DNA of 64,000 bases from the NCBI RefSeq assembly GCF_047663525.1, contig NC_092605.1:496001-560000 (forward strand). The letters run 5' to 3'. How positions within the stretch are numbered: the first letter of the stretch is position 1; each line of letters opens with the position of its first letter. A program made the translations under genes and the position numbers. The notes beneath the pieces are model-generated. The model was not told the origin of the DNA, ran no database searches, and worked only from the letters and a program-made list of their open reading frames with translations. Origin of the DNA: Anas platyrhynchos. Its lineage: Eukaryota > Chordata > Aves > Anseriformes > Anatidae. Below are positions 8,801 through 20,521 of the stretch, piece after piece.

Positions 8801-11800
8801 TGCGTCCTGGTCCTCCCCCCTCGCCCCCCGCCTCCCTTCCCCCAGACCCTGCAGAGGCTGCTGCGTGCTCAGCACCGCTGGGGCAGGGGGATGGTGTGGG
8901 GACAGCGTGGGGACGGCTCTGCCCCACGTGTGCCCCGCTGTGGGGCCGGGGCCGCGGCTGCCCCACACCCCAGGCCTCCTGTGGGTGACGCACGCCCTGT
9001 GTCCCCCTGCCCCCGGGCAGCGTCAGGCATGCAAAGCAGGGTAAACAAATTACCCAGCCCTACGGGAAGCATCGCCGCAGCTGTGCCTGGTGGCTGCCAC
9101 CCCGGCCCGTGGCCACTGCCAGGAAACGGCGCCGTGGCCACGGGGCCGCGCACGTGGGCTCCTTGTGCCGGGGCTGCTTGCGGCAGGCGAGCGGCTGCGG
9201 CTGGCCCGGTGCTGGGCTGCGTCCCCCCGGCGTGGCTGGGCCTGGGCTCACCACAGGGGATTTGCCCCAGGCCTTCGGGAGGGCGGCTGTCGGCGCCTTT
9301 CCCCGGCGCAGAGCTCTCCGCAGCCCTTTGTGCAGGAAAGGAGGCGCCAGGAAGCGGGCCCTGTTATCTCTGCTTCCCCACAGCGATGCGCTCGGCTCTC
9401 CAGCACGGGCCCCACCAGAACAAGGGCAGCCAGGGCCGTTTGCTCCCCTCACCTGGGGTTGCTTTTGTTTTGTCTGGGGCCCTACAGGGCTCGTCTCCCC
9501 GTGCTGCGCTCGCCAGCCTGGGGCTGTCCCGCAGCAGCTCCTGCCAGCTTGGCATGGCCAGCTTTGTCGGAGCCCCCTTGCCACTGGAGCTTGCTGCCTC
9601 CTGCAGCGCTGCCTGGCCCTGCCAGCATGGGGATGTTCTGAGCCCCCTGTGTGCCCCCCCTCACCTGGTGCCCACCCAATCTCCCCTCCCGGCCCTGTGC
9701 TGGGAGGGCTCGGTGCAGGTTGGGCGTCGCAGTGCTCGTCATGGGAGCCCCGGCAGCCAGCACCAGGGATGTTGGGCAGGAGAAGGGACCGGGATGAGCC
9801 CACCCGGGCAGGGTCTGGAGCAGGATGCTGGAGCAAGCGGGACCCCGCACTGCAATGGGCACGGGCTGGGGGCTGCCACTGTCACTGCTGCGGCCACGTT
9901 CACTGCAGAGCTACCAGGGAGCAGCCAGGGCCACAGCCGGCGTCTGGCTTAGAGGAAGAGCTGCCCGTCTCAAAGATGACGTTTCAGTTCCTGCTCAGAA
10001 TGTGCTTCCCCCTTTATCAAGAAACCCCTCTGCTCTCGCTGGGAAAGAGTTTCTGCAACATGTGGAAACTGAGAGAAACCCCAGTCCCGGCACAGCCCTG
10101 CCGCCCGCCTGGGCTCGGCCCAGCAGCTCCCACGGGGCCGGCGCTGGCTGCCCGGAAAGCCCCGGCCACAGCCCCCTCCCCACCGCCCCGCTGGCCCTGC
10201 TGGGGGTGCCCCTGGGCTGGCAGCTCCCTGAGCTGTGTGACCCTGCAGGGGGCTGCATGGGGAGGACGGGGGGGCTGCCAGCAGCTGTCCCTCTGTGTGC
10301 AGCTGGACGCCTCCTCGGCTCCTGACAGCCCGGGGTGCTGCCAGCACAAACCCGGGCAGGATGCGCAGGGCAGAGGGAAGGTGGGGAAGATGCTGCTGCT
10401 GAGACCGTGCTCCCACCGAGGCTGGGTCTGGCCACTTCCCCTCCTGTCAGCACCTGCTCCTGGGTGCGAGAGCAGCTGGGGGCTCCGACCCGCGTCCAAC
10501 CGCCGCGGTGACAAGCTGCCAGCAGCGGTTGCGCGGTGCTGAGCACAGGCGGTGCCGGCACGCCCGGGGCCCCACGGGGACTTGGTTTTGGCTGTGCAGC
10601 TGCAGGGAGCACAGGGGGGGACAGTGTTGTGGGCAGGGGGGCCCGTGCCACCCCGGGAAGCCAGGCTCATCCCTTGGCAGCCCTGGGGTCCCCAGCGGCT
10701 CCGAGGGCCCTGGGCAGGGAGCACCCCAGCGGGGTGCCTGTGCCTGTGCCCCGTGGCAGCTGCTGCAGCTGTGGGCACAGGAGCTGGGGACCCCCGTACG
10801 TGCAGGGGGCTGGGAACAGGAACCTCCTGCGTGGGAGGTTGTGCAAGGAGGAGGGACACACTCCCGCATGTTGGTTCGCACACACCCAGGGAGGGCACAG
10901 GCAGTGACTTCCCTCTGGCCATTTCGAAATTCCACCGCTCTTACAGAAAAGCCCCTGGGCAGAATTCCTGCAATGCGGTGATTCATCCCGCCAGGCTGGA
11001 AGCAATGACTTGGTGTCTCCAGTAAACCCTCTTCAGCGAGCAGATGAAAGGGGCAGCGAGCGTCGCTGCGCCCTCGTTATCACCAGAACCAGATGTGGGG
11101 TGATTCCCCCCCAGCCCCTGCCCGCCCCGCTGCCTCCCTGCCTTTGGGGGGCCGGAGGAGCCTCCCCAGGGAGGCCCAGGACCATGCAGGGCCATGAACC
11201 GCTGGGCAGATGGGACATGGGCACCGAGCACCAAACCCTGCCCTGTCCCCGTCCCCGTGGGGGCTGGATGTCCTGGCAGCCCCTGCCCTGGCTGCAGTTC
11301 CCAGCCTGGCACTGGTGAGGGCTGTGGCCAGGTGCTTCGGTGGGACCGTTCCCCCAGCAGTGAGGGCACGCGGGACAGCCCCTTCCAGGAAGCGTGTGCA
11401 AGGGCAGCCAGACTGCGGAGTTCCCGACAGCAGCTCTGGTTTTAATAACAGCAAATCAATGGATGCCCGATTCCGGCCAGAGCAAACTCCTGCCGCTTCC
11501 TTCCCGGGGCCGCCTGGGCAGGTGGGCTCCGGGCAGGGGTGCAGGGGCTGGGGGCGCAGGCCCCGGGTCCCACCCGTGCGTTTCCCAGTGCCCGGTGACC
11601 TGCGCCAGCTGTCCCGCGTGCTTCAGCCCAGTCCCTGTGCTCACCGTACCCCAGCCCTGCTGCACGGGGGTCCTGGCAGCCCCCGTGCCCACCCTGCAGG
11701 TGCTGCTCACGGGGCACTGCTCTGCCTTGGGGCATTTCCAGCTGCTCCCAGCTGCTCGCCTTCCTGCAGCTCTGCATTGTGATTCAGCCCCCCTTCCCCG
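8800..11800. other. Gene-free GC-rich interval
   Basis: No exon with known similarity was found on either strand. Slightly AT-richer patches occur at 9975-10080 and 10905-11010 but carry no motif I would defend. GAAA words near 10065 do not have interferon-response spacing. Confidence 0.5.
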
Positions 11801-11995
11801 CGGGGTTTGCACAAACCTTTCTGCTCTCTTTGTGCTTGTTTTGAGAACAGATTAGTCATGGTTCTTAGCTGGCTTCCAGCAAACTGCACAACAGCACCAT
11901 GGAAAAATGAGAACAGCAAAGTGATGACTCAGCAGGGCTCACGCTCCCGTCCCTTGGGTGCCAACTGTCCCCTGCTCCCATGCGGCCCCAAGGAT
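11800..11995. promoter_or_regulatory. AT-richer islet with AP-1/MARE site
   Basis: A drop in GC content with TGACTCAGCA at 11925-11934. This matches AP-1 and the Maf-recognition/antioxidant-response half of the NF-E2 type. No coding frame is supported. A distal regulatory role is inference. Confidence 0.3.
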
Positions 11996-11999
11996 CATT

Positions 12000-14870
12000 A
12001 GGGACCACCCAGCAGCACGGCCGGGCTGGGCAGGCGGCGCGGGGAAGCACAGCTGGGGGGGGCAGCGCCTGCCTGGAAGCAGCCGTGGGCGAGCAAGGGC
12101 TGGAGAGGGGCTGGCTGGGCTGGGCGCTGGGTGACCGGGGGGTCCCCAGGGGTACGGGCCCTTGAGCTCAGCCTCCACCCGTCCCTGAGCCCCCTCTTTG
12201 CCTCGTGGGTGCAGGGTCCCCTGGTGCCCTGGGACCTCTCCGTGCCCAGGGCTGGTCCTCATGGAGCACCCTGCCCTCCGAGCACCCTGCCCTCCTGCTG
12301 GCAGCTCCTGCTCAGGGCCTCGCAAGGTGGCAGCTCCGCTCCTTGGAGCCGCAGGCAGGGGCTCGGCCATCACCCGGGCACCGCGGCCCCTCCTCGCCGG
12401 CACCTGCGGGCCAGGGCTGGGCCGGTGACAGGAACTCCCGGGGCGGGCCCTTACCGTACCTCGCACCTCGCTCCCAGCCCTTTATTGCCCTGCCTTGGCC
12501 AGCTGCCCGGAGGCACGGTGCGCTGCCAAGTCTCCGTGCCAGGTGGCTTATCGTGATCCCATGGCGCTGGACACCAACTGGTGTCGGCTGCCAAGGATGA
12601 ACAATGTAATTGCTGGAATTACAGTAAAGTGCTCCCATTCCCACTCGTTAAATGCTGAGATGGGGCCCGCGGGTCCTTCTAGGGAACATCTGCTCCAGCT
12701 GTGACCCGTGTCAGCTGCTCCCCCCCCCTCGCCCGGCGTGGTGGCTCCTCCGCCCCATCGCCCCCAGCCCAGCGGGCACCGAGTGGGGTCCGGGGCTGGT
12801 GTCCCCACACCACAGCTGGTGGAGGGGTCCCCGCTCCCCAAGTCCCCTGTGTGCGGAGCGTGGTCCAAAGCACCAGGGCATGTGTGGGCTCCTGGGGCTG
12901 CGCTGCACCCGGCGGTGGGTTTGGGGTGATGCCTGCAGCCCCCACATCGGTGCCACCAATGCACAGCGGTCACCTAGAGACTGGGACGCAGCCGCTGGGC
13001 TTGTGCTCAGCCTGGGAGTGGTGGCACGTGGCTCTCGCTGCTCCCCAGCCAGCCCAGCTGTGGATGTCCCCTGCCCCATCCCCACGTGCCCTTTTCTGTG
13101 GCACCGGCAAGAGGGTGGCACCTCCGGGGAGGCTGGTGATGGGTTGATGTGCCCAAGCCAGGGGCCCGCAGCAGCTCCCCTTTGCTCCGTTCCCCTGGGC
13201 TGTGAGCGGCCCTCCTGGGGGAACGGAGCTGCTCCCCCAAATCCTGCCCGTGGGACTCGGGAGCCATTGGGTAGACGTGCCCCACCAGGCTCGGGGGACC
13301 TCAGTGCCCCCCAGCCTTCTGCACCCATGGGAGCGGGGCAGGGCTGGGGCAGGGGCAGCAGCACCAGCCCCGCAGAGGCAGGGGCCGCGTCCCTGCCCCG
13401 AGCCGCGTGTGCAGCTGCCGGCTCCTGTGACGGGGAGGAGGCCGGGGCTGATGCGAAGCCAAGGGTTGCTCCAGGGCTGGGGTTTGGCACCTGCCCACAG
13501 CTGCTGCGCCGGGGTCATCTGAGGATGCTGCTCCGTGCTGGGCAAACACACCCACGGCAGCCAGCAGCCGGCAGCATCCACGCGGCCCTGGAGTGACGTG
13601 CCCCCAGCGTGCCTGTGCCCAGCCGGCACCGCAGCTGGCAGGCGCCTCGCCAGCTCCGTGCACGTGCAGGTGCTGGAGCGGCACAGCCCCGAGCCGTGGT
13701 CACCAAGCAGGAGCAGGAGAGGGTGCAGGAGGGGCTGGCACAGGACGGGACCTGCTTGTGTGGCATCCCCAGCCCACCTCTGGCTCGGGCAGGGGGATGC
13801 CCCCGGCACGGGCAGGGCGGGGGCTGGCAGGGCCGTGGCTCGCAGCCGTCCTCCTGCCGGGCAGCCCCGGCACCTCTGGCTCTGGGCTGCTGCTGCTCCC
13901 TCATCCTTGGCCGTGTCCCCAGACTCGGCCTGCGGCTTCCATTGCCACAGCAACGTGGCTTTGTTTGAGACGTTCCTCTGAAATGTCAGGACTTTCTACG
14001 GGCTGCAGCTTCTGCTGCTGGGATGAAAACTTCCTCTGTTGCTCTGGAGGTGCACGGGGGGCAGGGGGTGCTCCCTGCCGAGCAGCCCCCCGGGGGCAGT
14101 GGGAGCTCTGCCCCAGGCAGCTGGGGAGCCCCCGGCCCTGGCAGCAGGACCCGGTCGGTCCCGGTGTGCCGTGGTGGAGGATCTGCCTTTCCCAGCCGTT
14201 TGCCCCTGTCTCTGCCCACCCTGGAGCATGGCTCTGTGTGGCAGCTCCCCGGGGCCAGGAGGATTTGCCAGCTGCAGCCTGCAGGCAGCAGGACCCCTCC
14301 CCACCTGCTGAGGGGCTGGGAGCCAAGGCTGAGGGGCTGGCAGTGGGTGCAGATACAAGCCCCCCCCCCCCGTCTCCTTCCCCCCCTGCCCCAGCTCCCC
14401 ATGCACCACCACCTTTCTGTGCTCTCAGCGGGCGGATGAGCCCGGAGCAGGGTGGTGCTGCCGTCAAGCAGGTGCCTGGGCTCCCTGGCACAGCCGGGAC
14501 GCTTTGTGAGGGCACAGCTGGGACATCCCTCCTGCCCCGGACACCCGGGTGCTGGCCGCCTGCACCCTCCTCTCGCCCGCACATCAGCCGTGGGCTCTGG
14601 CACTGGGCTGTGCCCGCGTCCTTCACGGTGCCGCGGCTGGCCCCACGCAGGGCAATGCCCCCGGGAGCAGGGCTCAGGGCAGCTCCGTGCTCACCAGCAC
14701 CATGCGAGCGCGTGGCCGTGGCCTCCGCTGCCACCAGCCCCGGGGTGCATGGCATGGGGCACGGGGGGACCTGGTGGAGGTGCCTGGTGGGACGTGGCCG
14801 GCGCAGCGCAGCTCCCGCGAGGAGCGGGGCTGATGGAAGGAATGAGGAATGCTCGGCTGCTGGCTCCCTC
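12000..14870. other. Gene-free GC-rich interval with one AT-rich islet
   Basis: No recognisable gene. At 12595-12655 a compact AT-rich stretch (GAACAATGTAATTGCTGGAA, then ATTACAGTAAAGTG) stands out and may be a conserved non-coding element. At 13941-13954 ATTGCCACAGCAAC resembles an imperfect RFX X-box. The rest is low-complexity GC-rich DNA. Confidence 0.45.
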
Positions 14871-14916
14871 CACCAGTTTACTGCGGGTCTCGCTGGAGAT
14901 CCAGCAACAGAGAGGA

Positions 14917-14930
14917 GTTTCCATGGCAAC
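14917..14930. promoter_or_regulatory. RFX X-box motif (orphan)
   Basis: GTTTCCATGGCAAC matches the RFX X-box consensus (two GYNRCC-type half sites head to head) with a single asymmetric base. It lies in an AT-richer patch (14870-14990) about 6.6 kb downstream of the SOCS3 promoter, with no gene start beside it. Binding is inferred from sequence only. Confidence 0.4.
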
Positions 14931-14989
14931 GTACACAGGCCTCTCCGTTAACTTCTGCATCCCAAAATACACCCTGGGCTCACCGCGGG

Positions 14990-17900
14990 GCCCCGTGGCT
15001 CCATGTGCTCCCCGGATGGCTGTCAGCTCTGGCCGGGCAGAGCTGGACACCAAGGCCGGTGGGTGCTGAAGGGGCACGGGGCAGCCCAGCAGCCCCCCGG
15101 CCACTGCAGCCCTGCCTGCAGGCAGCGATGGGGCAGTGCCCGCTGAGCCCTGCCGGGGCCGGGGGCTGCGCTGCACCTCGGGGTTGTGCTGCCTGTGCCT
15201 GCCGGGGGCAGCCGGGGGGACTCTGCGGGACACGGGGCTCCCGCGGGTGCAGGAGAGGCTGAGCTGTGGAGCTGCTCCCCTGGGAGCTGCCGCTGCCCCA
15301 GCCCGCGGTCAGGAACGCAGCGGTGCCACCGCAGCTGAGCTCGGGCTTCCCGGCAGCGCGTGCCGGGAGCAGATGTCTCGGTCCCTGTTCCCAACCGTCC
15401 CCACGGCCCTGGCCCCGCAGGAGGAATTGCCATGTAAGGAGCAGGTGGTGCCATTTACAGTAAGTCCCCGGCTGCTGCACAGCACAGCCCTTTCCTGCAT
15501 CCTACTGGGAAACGCGGCGGTGGATGTGGGAACGTCCTGGCGCTGCGGGGATGGGGAGCGGAGCAGGAGGAAGTGCGCGAGGGCTGTGCCGCGGGGTCGG
15601 GGTGTGCACTGCGCTCCCCACCTGCCTCTGTGGCCCCAGTGGAGGCGGTGCTGCTGCTCGCTGACACCGTCCCCGGGTGTCCCAGGTGCAGGCCGGGGCT
15701 CACGGCACAGCCTGGGCTGCCAGGAGCCTGCCTGGAGGCAGCTGGCGGGGGCAGAGGGGCTCCGAGCGGGGAGGTGCCCTCGTGCCACAGCCGCTGCTCC
15801 AGCCGGGGCACCAGGCTGCTGCCCACGCTCCGGTGGCTGGGGCAGGCTGCTCATCCCCGTGTGGGGCTGCGGTGCCTGGTGAGCCTGCCCTGCTCCCCGG
15901 GGATGGCCTCGGGGTGTGCCTGGTCGGGCTTCCCCGCACCCAGGGTGCCCGTGGCAGAACCGCGTGCCCGGCCGAGCTGTGCCAGCTGCCTGTCCTGCTG
16001 GGGGCTGTCTGGCGGCGACAATCGCAGGCTGCAGTTGTTTCCTGTTTTTGGGTCTGCAGATGCTGGTACGCACCACGGAGCGGGTTTCCTGCCACCCCCT
16101 GACCCCGCAGGGTTCGGGTTCACCATCCCGGTGGATGCTTCCTTCTCGTGCCAGTAACCAGGCGGCAGCATGGTGGGAAGTGTCCTTGGGCTGCTCGCGG
16201 TGCGGCCGCTTGCTCCTGTTCCACGCGAACCCTGGAGAGGTGCGCAGTGCCAGGTCCTCTTTTCTCCCTGCTGGGCCCCATGAGCAGAAGCACCAATCCC
16301 CAGGGCAGGATCCTGACGCTGCGTGCCCTGTGTGCAGCCCCTGCCCATGCCAGGAGGAAGAGCCCTGCTTGGGGCTGGCTCGTTGGGGCTGGTGCCCAGG
16401 ACTGGGGCCGTGCACCTTCCCCAGGGCAGTGCCGGGTGGGCTGGGGGAGACAAGACCTAGCACGTGGCAGTGCTGCTTGAGGCACTGGGCACAAAGCCCC
16501 TTTGCCCTGCAGCCAGGGGCTGGGATGTTCCCATGCCGAGAGTTTTGTCCCTGCGCCCTCCTGGCACGGCTCTTGGGCACATCCCAAGGACAAGCGGGTT
16601 TTGGGGAAGCAGTGGGGCTGTGAGTGCGTCCGTCCCCGGGCTGGCCCCGTTCCCAGGGCACGAGGTGGGTGCTGCTGATGGTCACCAGACGGGGCTGACG
16701 GCTGTGGGCAGAGCCCAGCCGCATTGCCCCAGCCTGCAGCCTCCCCGGGGATGCGGCTGGGAACAGGCTGGGGGCAGCGGCACGGGCAGCCCGGTGGGAC
16801 GGCGGCTCGGTGGCGGTGGCTGCAGCGCCCGGTGTGCCTGTCCCCGCTGTGCCTGGTTTGGGCTGTTAACACACGGGGCTGATGCAGGAGTGGAGGAGAG
16901 CCCCAGGGACTGCAGCCTTGGAGCTTTGTTTGCCCATCCAGGGTGGACGGGACGGGGCGTGGGGCTGCTGCCTCACTGGAAGTGCCTGCGCCTGGCCGGG
17001 GATGCTGGCTGGGTGGATGAGAGCTGGGACTGGAGGCCGGCTGCAGCATTCCCTGCCCTGCCCCGGCTCCCCGGGCAGGGTGACCCTGTCTCAGCCCCTT
17101 CCCAGTCCCTTGTGCTTGCCCTGCTTCCTGCCCCACGCTGCGGCAGTGGTCTGAGCACCGCAGGGACAGCCGTCCCCATCGGAACGAGCACCACGGGGAC
17201 AGCCGTCCCCATCCAGGAAGGCTCGGGGATGGCACACTCGGCCCGGCCCTGGGCACGGTGGCGCAGCGGGGGGCCGCCTGTCCACGACACGTGGCCTCTT
17301 GCGTAAGCCGGGCCAAGTCCGCTCGACTTTTCTGGGGAAGGCGAGAGGTTTGTGAAACCTTAGGCAGGGATTTGCCCACTGGCCGCCGCGTCACCGCTGC
17401 TGCGAGGTTGGGTGTATTCCAAGAACCCCGCGGCGCTCACAGGGCTTCCCGGACTCTCGAGTCAGCAGCGGGTTGCAGCACTGCGCCGCAGCCTGAGGCA
17501 AGAGGGAAGGGGCCCCGAAAGGCAGCGGACCGGGGCCCTGCTGGGAAGCGGGGCCGGAGCTGTTCCCACAGGGATGCGGGGGCTGCCGGCTCCTGGGGGG
17601 CGGCTTCCCCACTCTGCCCCACAGCGGGGCGCTGCCAGCTGCCCCCCAGGAGCCTGGGGGTGCCAAACCCCTCCAGGGACCCCGGGTACCCCTTTTCCAT
17701 TCCCATCCCCAGGCCATGCGAGGTGGCTGCCCTCCACCCGGAGGGGCTCAGTGAGCGGGGCTGCCCGGTCCTGCTGGCACACCCGGTAAAATATCTTCCA
17801 GGTAGAGCTGCACCTTCCGCTGTCATGGAGCCCTGCCGGACCCCCAGACCCGAGGAAGGCAGAGGGGGAGGCGCAGCAATTCCTGGGAGCGATGCTCCTG

Positions 17901-19125
17901 GTCCCTCCCCAGGGAGGCTGCGAGCTGCAGGAGTGATGCTCTCCTGGGGGCTGCTCTCCTGGGGGCTGCTCTCCTGGGGGCTGCTCTCCCCTGCAGCCCT
18001 GCTCCCACCCCGGTCCTGCCGTGGGCTGGGAGCCCGGTGCTGCCGGGGGGCTGGGGCAGGGAGTGGCGGGGGGAGCCCTGACGTCGGGATGAGTCTCAGC
18101 AGGGCCTGGCGGGCGGCCACCCGCGCGCATGGACATTCCTCACATAGCTCTGGCGGGTGCCCGGGCAGGCTGCGAGGCGCTTCCTGGCAGCCCACGAGCC
18201 GTGGCCCCACAGCACAGCACCAAAATAGTCACTGGGGCCGTGCCGTGCCCACAGCCCGAGGCGGGCGCATTCGCCATCCCTCTGCTCCGGGGCGATTCCT
18301 AAGGGAAGCCTTCTCCCAGCGGCTGGGGATCCCTGACAGGAGCGCAGGGCACGATGCCCAGCACCGTGCACGTGGCCCCAGGGCTGGCTGCGGGCTGGGG
18401 GTGCTGAGGGGGCTCGCTGGTGATGGAGGGGCTGCGGGGCACCTGGGCACAGCCTGCTCTGTGCTGCCTGGCGGGTGGGCTGGCACCCCTGGAGCTGCCC
18501 CTGTCCTGCCAGGCGTCCAGGCACGGAACCCGGGCTCCCTCCTGGAGCTGGAGTTTACTCTCTCAGCTGTTTCACGCACCCAAGGGCCGGCACCTCCTGG
18601 CAGCTGCCCGGGGTTCCCGGGGGAATTCCTCCTCTTGCCTTGGGCACCTGCTCTGGGACAGGCTGGGGGCTGCCGGGCTGGGGTCTGGCCCTTCCCTGTG
18701 GCACCCGGGCTGGTGGCTCGGGATGGAGCCAGTGTCCCATACCATGGGACAAACACCCTGACCCTGCTTAACCCTTTCTCACCTGAGCCCTCCTCACTTG
18801 TAGAAGCGCCACCTGCCCTCGGTGCTGTGTTTTCTAGCCCCGTGCCCCCCGGTGCTTTGCTCTCAGAGCTCTTTGCCCTTTGCTCACCCCTTTGCTCACT
18901 GGCAGGGTGGGCTCGCTGCAGCGCACAGCCTCACAGCACACCCCAGGTTGGATGGCTTCATGCCACGGTCTGCCTCCGTGCCACCAGCACCTCCGTGCCC
19001 GGGGTGAAGGACCGTGCCCCGCGTCCCAGGGGACCCCTTCCCAGTTGTGTCCGCAGCCGGCCCCGGCCCCGCAGTGCCTCGCGGCCCCGGCGCAGCCAGC
19101 AGAGCCGCGTCTGGGCTCAGACATA
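14990..19125. other. Gene-free GC-rich interval downstream of SOCS3
   Basis: No exon, RNA gene or transposon recognised on either strand. The only obvious structure is the 15-base tandem repeat at 17938-17989. Open frames of several hundred codons (for example 17258-19165, plus strand) have repetitive Gly/Pro/Ala/Arg composition and no known domain. They are explained by lack of AT-rich stop codons. Confidence 0.5.
17938..17989 (+). repeat. Tandem repeat, 15-base unit, about 3.5 copies
   Basis: GCTCTCCTGGGGGCT is repeated head to tail with perfect copies. It is simple minisatellite-like DNA in non-coding sequence. Confidence 0.85.
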
Positions 19126-19129
19126 CCTG

Positions 19130-19310
19130 AGCGATGGAGCAGTGCTTACGCAGGCCGGGCGGTGAGTCACCGCGGCAGGAATCACCCCAGCGCCCAGCGC
19201 GGCTCCAGGAAGCCGGCGCTTACGTGGTGTAAACACAATCCCGGCGTCGCAGCGAGGGCAGCGGCCGGGAGGGACGTGCGTCACGCCGCGGGGCCGGGGT
19301 GGCCTTGGGG
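19130..19310. promoter_or_regulatory. Candidate enhancer just downstream of SOCS3
   Basis: A small CpG-rich segment directly beyond the SOCS3 polyadenylation site. It packs several good sites into 120 bases: TGAGTCA (AP-1, 19163-19169), TACGTG (HIF-type E-box, 19221-19226), TGTAAACA (forkhead, 19228-19235) and GACGTGCGTCA (combined ACGTG and CRE-like, 19273-19283). The clustering is visible. An enhancer role for SOCS3 is inference. Confidence 0.35.
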
Positions 19311-19349
19311 AGCGCAGGGGAGGAAACAGACCAGATTTGGGGGTTTCAT

Positions 19350-20521
19350 TAAAAAATAGTGCTCTTTATTATAAATTATGGAAACATTTCCTTTCTGAAT
19401 ATAAATATAAATATGTGCAAAGTTTCATCTGAGTTTTGTTTTGGTTGAATTTTCAAGCATGGTTTTGCTCAGCCCTCGAGGCTGGAGGTGAAGATGGAAT
19501 CTTTATAAAAGACAGTGATTCACGTAGACCTGTAAACATCTCTTCGGTAAAAAAAATAAAGAAAAAAGGCCAAAAAAAAACCCACCACAACTGCTTCTCC
19601 AGGCAGACGCAGAGGAACGCTCACGGGACAGCGCTCTCAGGGCATCCTCCTGCCGCGTTTCCGCAGGCATCGGTGCCCCAGGGAGCAGCACGGCCAGGGG
19701 CCCGGCTGGGATGGAGAGCTGGGGTCCGTGGGGAGGGGCCGGGCAGGTGGGGTGCAACACTCGGAGTAACGGCCCGGTGCCAGCTCCGTGTCCCTTCGGT
19801 GCTCCTTGCAGACGTGAGCACGCAGGACTCTGTTGTCAGGACGGGCTGCTTCCCCTCCGGCTTCGCGGCGTGTTGCCGGGACCATCACCACTCCGCGTCG
19901 CCAAACAATGTGCAGTAACCCAGACCACGGGACGAGAAGAATATTAAGGCTTAGTCCCTTGGAAAATGGCAACGAGGGCAAAAAGGCAGCGACCTCCAAG
20001 TCTGGGGCCTGGTGTGAAAGGAGCTTCCACCCACAAGGAGGCAGCAAGAGGTAAAGTACGGGCAAAAACCACTTTCCCCTTAAAACCGAGGAAAAGCGTC
20101 AGGCACCAGCTGGACTCCAGTGCTTCTCATTCTCTCCTGGCGGGAGGGCTGTGGCCAGACCCCTCCGGCGCGGTCCCACCAGGGTGGCCATGCCATGCAG
20201 CGGGCGCCGTCCCTGGGCTGCCCGCGCCCCGGGGCTCTGCCGACCCGGCTCCCCCCGTGCCGGGGCGCACTGTAACATCCACAGTTCGACCAGAGCAGTC
20301 TCCTTCCCCCAGACAGGGGGTGTCGCGCTTCCTCGGGGTGTGCCCCCCAACACGACGGGCACGAGCCACAGCCCCGGGTCCACCACAGCTCGCCCCCAGT
20401 CCCCTCCCCTCCTTCCCAGAGGGAGAGGCTTCTCGCGCCCCGCAAGTCCCTGCTTCTGCGGGGTGTTGTGCCTGTCCCCTGCTCTTGTGCTTGTAGCGTG
20501 CGACCTCCCTGTGCGGGCCCC
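19350..20521 (-). other. SOCS3: SOCS3 3' UTR with AU-rich elements and poly(A) signal
   Basis: Reading on the minus strand, AATAAA lies at 19365-19370, so cleavage is expected near 19345-19355. Just before it are three ATTTA pentamers (19372-19376, 19402-19406 and 19408-19412), typical of rapidly decaying cytokine-induced mRNAs. No coding frame follows the SOCS3 stop. The UTR is about 1.15 kb. Confidence 0.75.

Noticed and set aside
10060..10080. Interferon-response element (GGAAACTGAGAGAAAC)
   Set aside because: The two GAAA cores are spaced by six bases instead of two, so it does not fit the ISRE.
17258..19165. 635-codon open frame on the plus strand
   Set aside because: Gly/Pro/Ala/Arg-rich composition, no domain, and overlapping equally long frames on both strands. 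This is expected in GC-rich DNA with few stop codons.
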